Positions 61,023 to 64,000 of a stretch of 64,000 nt of DNA are shown piece after piece. A program made the position numbers and the translations under genes. This DNA is from Amycolatopsis iheyensis (GTDB lineage: Bacteria; Actinomycetota; Actinomycetes; Mycobacteriales; Pseudonocardiaceae), in the NCBI RefSeq assembly GCF_024703995.1, contig NZ_JAMXQV010000001.1, forward strand, positions 310,001 to 374,000, written 5' to 3'. The notes below the pieces were generated by a model. It did no database searches, was not told the DNA's origin, and saw only the letters and a list, made by a program, of their open reading frames with translations. Numbering within the stretch: position 1 is the first letter of the stretch; every line of letters begins with the position of its first letter.

Positions 61023-61504
61023 CCACCGTCGAACCACCCGGCGCGAACGAGCCCTTGGACGAGCTCGACTTCCGGCTGCTGGCCGGATTGCGCGAGCTGT
61101 GGGAAGACGCCGACCCGATGCCCGACACGCTGGTGGAGCAGATCCGGTTCGCGATCGCACTGGAGGACGTCGACCTGGAAGTGATGCGGATTCGTGAACA
61201 GGAGGAGCTCGCGAGCGCGCGAAGCGCCGCCGAGCAGGGAAGACTCATCACTTTCGACAGCGAAAGCCTCACCATCATGGTGAACGTCAGCCCGGAGACG
61301 ACGGGTACGATCCGCCTGGACGGCTGGCTCACCCCACCCGCCGAGCACCCGATCGAGATCCGCACCGCCGACGGACCGCTCACGACGACCTCGGACGCCG
61401 AGGGCCGGTTCGCCGTCAACGGTGTGCCGCACGGGATGGTGCAGGTCCTCGTGCGCACGCTCGGGCGGTCGAGGACGGTGAGCACGCCGGCCATCGAGTT
61501 GTGA
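61019..61504 (+). CDS. Small protein with C-terminal carboxypeptidase-regulatory-like domain
   Basis: 161 residues. An acidic helical N-terminus (LDELDFRLLAGLRELWEDAD) is followed by a beta-sandwich-like region (TGTIRLDGWLTPP, and GRFAVNGVPHGMVQVLVR) resembling carboxypeptidase regulatory folds. Its GTG overlaps the sigma stop and its own stop overlaps the next start. Being beside the sigma gene, it might bind the sigma factor, but this is inference. Confidence 0.75.
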   Translation: MTTVEPPGANEPLDELDFRLLAGLRELWEDADPMPDTLVEQIRFAIALEDVDLEVMRIREQEELASARSAAEQGRLITFDSESLTIMVNVSPETTGTIRLDGWLTPPAEHPIEIRTADGPLTTTSDAEGRFAVNGVPHGMVQVLVRTLGRSRTVSTPAIEL

Positions 61505-61800
61505 CCCGCCCTGCAACGGATTCCGACGGAATCGGCGTGCCGGCGGCCGGCGTCCGCACGACGCTGCGCAAGCTCTCGCCAGCCTGGCAAGAGCCGGCCC
61601 GGTACGTCATTTACGACTACATGGCACACGCGCGGGAAATCCCGGCCGGCTACCAAGTGACGATGGACGAAGTCCGGCGGGTAGCGCGAGCGTTCCTGGA
61701 AACCGGAGTGTTCCGGCCGGACTGGTCGCCGATCGGCCCGGAGAGTAGTTCGCCGGGCGAGATGTTCTTGGACGACACCGCGTCGGAGGTACGGTTGTGA
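61501..61800 (+). CDS. Small hypothetical protein in the S8/CHAT operon
   Basis: 99 residues, with RYVIYDYMAHAREIPAGYQV and TMDEVRRVARAFLETGVF. The GTG start overlaps the upstream stop in a GTGA. No recognised domain. Its conservation as a separate unit in other S8/CHAT operons would decide whether it is a protease substrate. Confidence 0.7.
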   Translation: MTRPATDSDGIGVPAAGVRTTLRKLSPAWQEPARYVIYDYMAHAREIPAGYQVTMDEVRRVARAFLETGVFRPDWSPIGPESSSPGEMFLDDTASEVRL

Positions 61801-61849
61801 CCCGCCCTTCTCGGCCGAGGGGGACGGTCCCGGCCGGAAGGGCAGCCCC

Positions 61850-64000
61850 GTGGCGGCGTCTGCGCAGGTCGTCGAGGACCGGGTGCGCGATCTGCACCGG
61901 CGTGCGGTCGCGGCGACCAACAACGGCCAGCCGGTGGTCGGCGGCCGCCTGATCCGGTCCGCCGCGCGGCTGCTGGGCCTGCCCGCGACCGCGCCACCCG
62001 CCGAATGGCCGGCCTGGCCCGACCTCGCGACACGCGTCCTCGGCACGTACGCGGCCGTCGAAACCGCGCTGGGCAACAGCGCCCGCGGGCTCGCGCTGCT
62101 CGATGAAGCCGACGTCCTCGTGTCGGCCGCCGGACGCGGGATCCTGCGCCAGCAACGGGGTCTGGTGCTCATCCTGATCGGCCGGATGGACGAAGCCCTG
62201 GTGTGCTTCGACGAAGCGATCCCGCTGCTGCGCCAGGCCGGCGAGTTCGTCGTGCTCGCCAGGACGCTGCTCAACCGCGCGATGCTGCACCAGTACGCCG
62301 GGCGCGTCCGGCTCGCGCTCGCCGACCTCGACCAGTGCGAGCAGATCGGCGCCGGGCAGGCGTCGGAAGAGGGCCTGGAGCGGATCTTCGCGAAGGCGGC
62401 ACACGGCCGCGGCCAGGCGCGCGTGCTGACCGGCGACATCCCGGGCGCCCTGCGCGACTTCGACGCGGCGAGCGGGTTCTACGCGCGCCAAAGCGTCGGG
62501 ATGCTGCCGGTGCTGGCCGTCGACAAGGCGCGGGCGCTGCTCGCCGCCGGGCTCCCGCAGGAAGCCGCGGCCGAGCTCGACGCCGCTCTCGAGCAGTTCC
62601 CGCGGCTGCGGATGAACCAGGAGCACGCCGAAGCCGAGCTGACCCGGGCCCTGACCGCGTTGGCTGGCGGCGAACCGTCGGCCGCGCGGAGCTGGGCGGT
62701 CCGCGCCGAGCGCCGCTTTCGCCGCCGGGGCAACGAAACCTGGGCGGCGGTGGCCCAGCTGACCGTGCTGCGCGCGGACTTCGCGGCCGGCCGGCGGATC
62801 GCCCGCGTCGCCGGTGAAGCGACCGCGCTGGCCGACCGGCTCACCGGGCTGGGCCTGCGCAACGACGCGGAAATCGCGGCCCTGCTGGCCGCGCGGGCCC
62901 GGATCGCGCTGGGCGACCTCGACGGCGTCCGCGCCGGGATCGCCCCGCGCGACCGCCGGACCGCCCCGCTGGAGAACCGCCTGGTCCGCCGGCTCGCGCT
63001 GGCGGAGCTCGGGGCCGCGACCGGCGACCGGCGCACCACGTTCACGAACGCGCGGGCCGGGCTGACCCAGCTCGAACGGCACCGCGGCCGGTTCGGCAGC
63101 ATCGACCTGCAGACCGGGACGACGTCGCTGGGCAAGGAGCTCGCCGACGCCGGCCTGGCCGCCGCGCTGGCCCAGCGCTCGCCCGGCGTCGTGTTCCGGT
63201 GGCTCGACCGGTCTCGCGCGCAGGCGTTCCGGTTCCGGCCGGTGCGCCCGCCCGCGCACCCGGAAACCGTCGACGCCGTCGCCGAGCTGCGGTTCCTGTC
63301 GATGCAGATCCGCGCGGGCGAGCTGTCCGGGAAGCCGGACGCCCAGGCCGTGAAGCGGTGTGCCGCGCTGGAACGGGAAATCCGCGCGAAGGGCTGGCAG
63401 GCCGAGGGCGCCGGCGAGGACCACCCGGAGGCGAAGCTGCGCGAGGTGGGCGACGAGCTCGCCGAGACCGGCAGCGCGATGGTGTGCTTCCTCGCCGACC
63501 GCGGCGCGTTGTGCGCGCAGGTGATCGCGGACCACCGCGTCGCGCTGGTCGAGCTCGGCCCGGCGTCGGCGGTGGCGGAGCCGGTGGCGCGGCTGCACAG
63601 CGACCTCGACGCGTTGTGCGGGCGCCAGCTGCCGGCCCGCCTCGACCAGGTCATCCGCGCGTCGGTGCGGACGCAGGTCACCGCGCTCGACGGGATCCTG
63701 CTGGCGCCGCTGGCTTCCCGGCTGGGCGACCTCGACGTCGTCGTCGTGCCGACCGGCGCGCTGTCGGCGATCCCGTGGGGCCTGCTGCCGACGGTGCGCG
63801 GGCGGCCGGTGACGGTCACGCCGTCGTCGTCGGCCTGGCTCGACGCGGGTCGCCGGCCCCGCCGGGCCGAGGGTGCGCCGCTGCTCGTCGCGGGCTCGGA
63901 CCTGACCCACGCGGACGCCGAGATTTCGGCGCTGGCCCCGTTCTACCCCGAGGCCGAGGTGCTGACCGGCCCGGAGGCGACGGTCGCGGCGACGCTCAAG
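61850..64000 (+). CDS. TPR-CHAT caspase-like protein (partial, continues beyond window)
   Basis: The frame stays open to the last base: 717 codons without a stop. Residues about 1-440 are helical TPR-like repeats (GLVLILIGRMDEALVCFDEA, and GRGQARVLTGDIPGALRDFD). The last 150 residues begin a CHAT protease domain with VVVPTGALSAIPWGLLP. The catalytic His and Cys normally come after this point, outside the window. CHAT proteases are caspase relatives used in bacterial signalling and defence. GTG 61850 has GGAAGGG upstream and starts 49 bases after the previous gene. Confidence 0.88.
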   Translation, partial: MAASAQVVEDRVRDLHRRAVAATNNGQPVVGGRLIRSAARLLGLPATAPPAEWPAWPDLATRVLGTYAAVETALGNSARGLALLDEADVLVSAAGRGILRQQRGLVLILIGRMDEALVCFDEAIPLLRQAGEFVVLARTLLNRAMLHQYAGRVRLALADLDQCEQIGAGQASEEGLERIFAKAAHGRGQARVLTGDIPGALRDFDAASGFYARQSVGMLPVLAVDKARALLAAGLPQEAAAELDAALEQFPRLRMNQEHAEAELTRALTALAGGEPSAARSWAVRAERRFRRRGNETWAAVAQLTVLRADFAAGRRIARVAGEATALADRLTGLGLRNDAEIAALLAARARIALGDLDGVRAGIAPRDRRTAPLENRLVRRLALAELGAATGDRRTTFTNARAGLTQLERHRGRFGSIDLQTGTTSLGKELADAGLAAALAQRSPGVVFRWLDRSRAQAFRFRPVRPPAHPETVDAVAELRFLSMQIRAGELSGKPDAQAVKRCAALEREIRAKGWQAEGAGEDHPEAKLREVGDELAETGSAMVCFLADRGALCAQVIADHRVALVELGPASAVAEPVARLHSDLDALCGRQLPARLDQVIRASVRTQVTALDGILLAPLASRLGDLDVVVVPTGALSAIPWGLLPTVRGRPVTVTPSSSAWLDAGRRPRRAEGAPLLVAGSDLTHADAEISALAPFYPEAEVLTGPEATVAATLK

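Noticed and set aside
61607..63910. 767-codon minus-strand frame
   Set aside because: Antisense shadow of the TPR-CHAT gene; the plus frame has recognisable TPR and CHAT motifs.
1..64000. CRISPR array
   Set aside because: No series of regularly spaced direct repeats; the tandem 30-base pair at 55457-55516 has no spacer.

Overview
The window looks like chromosomal DNA from a high-GC actinomycete, most likely Pseudonocardiaceae and Amycolatopsis-like. The evidence is very high GC in most codon third positions, frequent GTG/TTG starts, a CarD regulator, an Scr1-type regulator paired with DUF397, F420-type PPOX proteins, and the mycobacteria-like order rlmB-cysS-(HAD, PPOX x2)-ispF-ispD-carD / lpqE-radA. 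The genus is an inference; the higher rank is well supported.

Layout. 1-1.9 kb: end of a zinc/manganese-type ABC importer operon (binding protein, ATPase, permease). 1.9-2.3 kb: a probably frameshifted gene remnant. 2.4-6.1 kb: three tandem DUF445 membrane proteins. 6.2-7.2 kb: a DivIVA-like coiled-coil protein with a strong terminator. 7.6-12 kb: a class II aldolase, a small membrane protein, an HD protein, a cupin-like/membrane pair, a transglutaminase-like protein and a histidine phosphatase. 12.6-14.4 kb: an MBOAT acyltransferase and a small partner. 14.4-22.3 kb: the conserved housekeeping block. Two oddities there are an IspD-like protein lacking the family's nucleotide-binding signature and no disA beside radA. 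22.3-28.9 kb: a sigma factor with a membrane partner, a possible CdiI-type immunity protein, a C39 peptidase, an esterase with its regulator, and an Scr1/DUF397 pair. 29-34.6 kb: trehalose metabolism (otsA; otsB fused to GH15) and a ThrE exporter.

34.8-43.3 kb is the accessory, defence-rich region. It begins at tRNA-Thr and carries an AbiEi/AbiEii type IV toxin-antitoxin pair and a membrane-anchored protein with a nuclease-like tail. A short promoter-peptide-hairpin unit follows, then a packed array of five tRNA or tRNA-like genes. After one host-like hydrolase gene comes an AT-rich island of two convergent genes. One encodes a reverse transcriptase with an N-terminal HTH and a C-terminal helical region. 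The other encodes a two-TM NUDIX protein of the type known from cyclic-nucleotide defence systems. This pair is my best candidate for an undescribed (antiphage) system.

43.3-55 kb holds a voltage-sensor-like membrane protein, a TioE-like regulator divergent from an erythromycin-esterase-like gene, secreted glycan-active proteins, a sedolisin protease, and an ECF41-type sigma factor with a visible autoregulatory promoter. 55.4-58.6 kb is an SpvB/RHS protein whose 3' end runs into an intergenic palindrome. 58.8-64 kb is a tightly coupled operon: subtilisin-like protease, ECF sigma factor, two small proteins, and a TPR-CHAT caspase-like protein cut off by the window end. This is a second candidate signalling or defence system.
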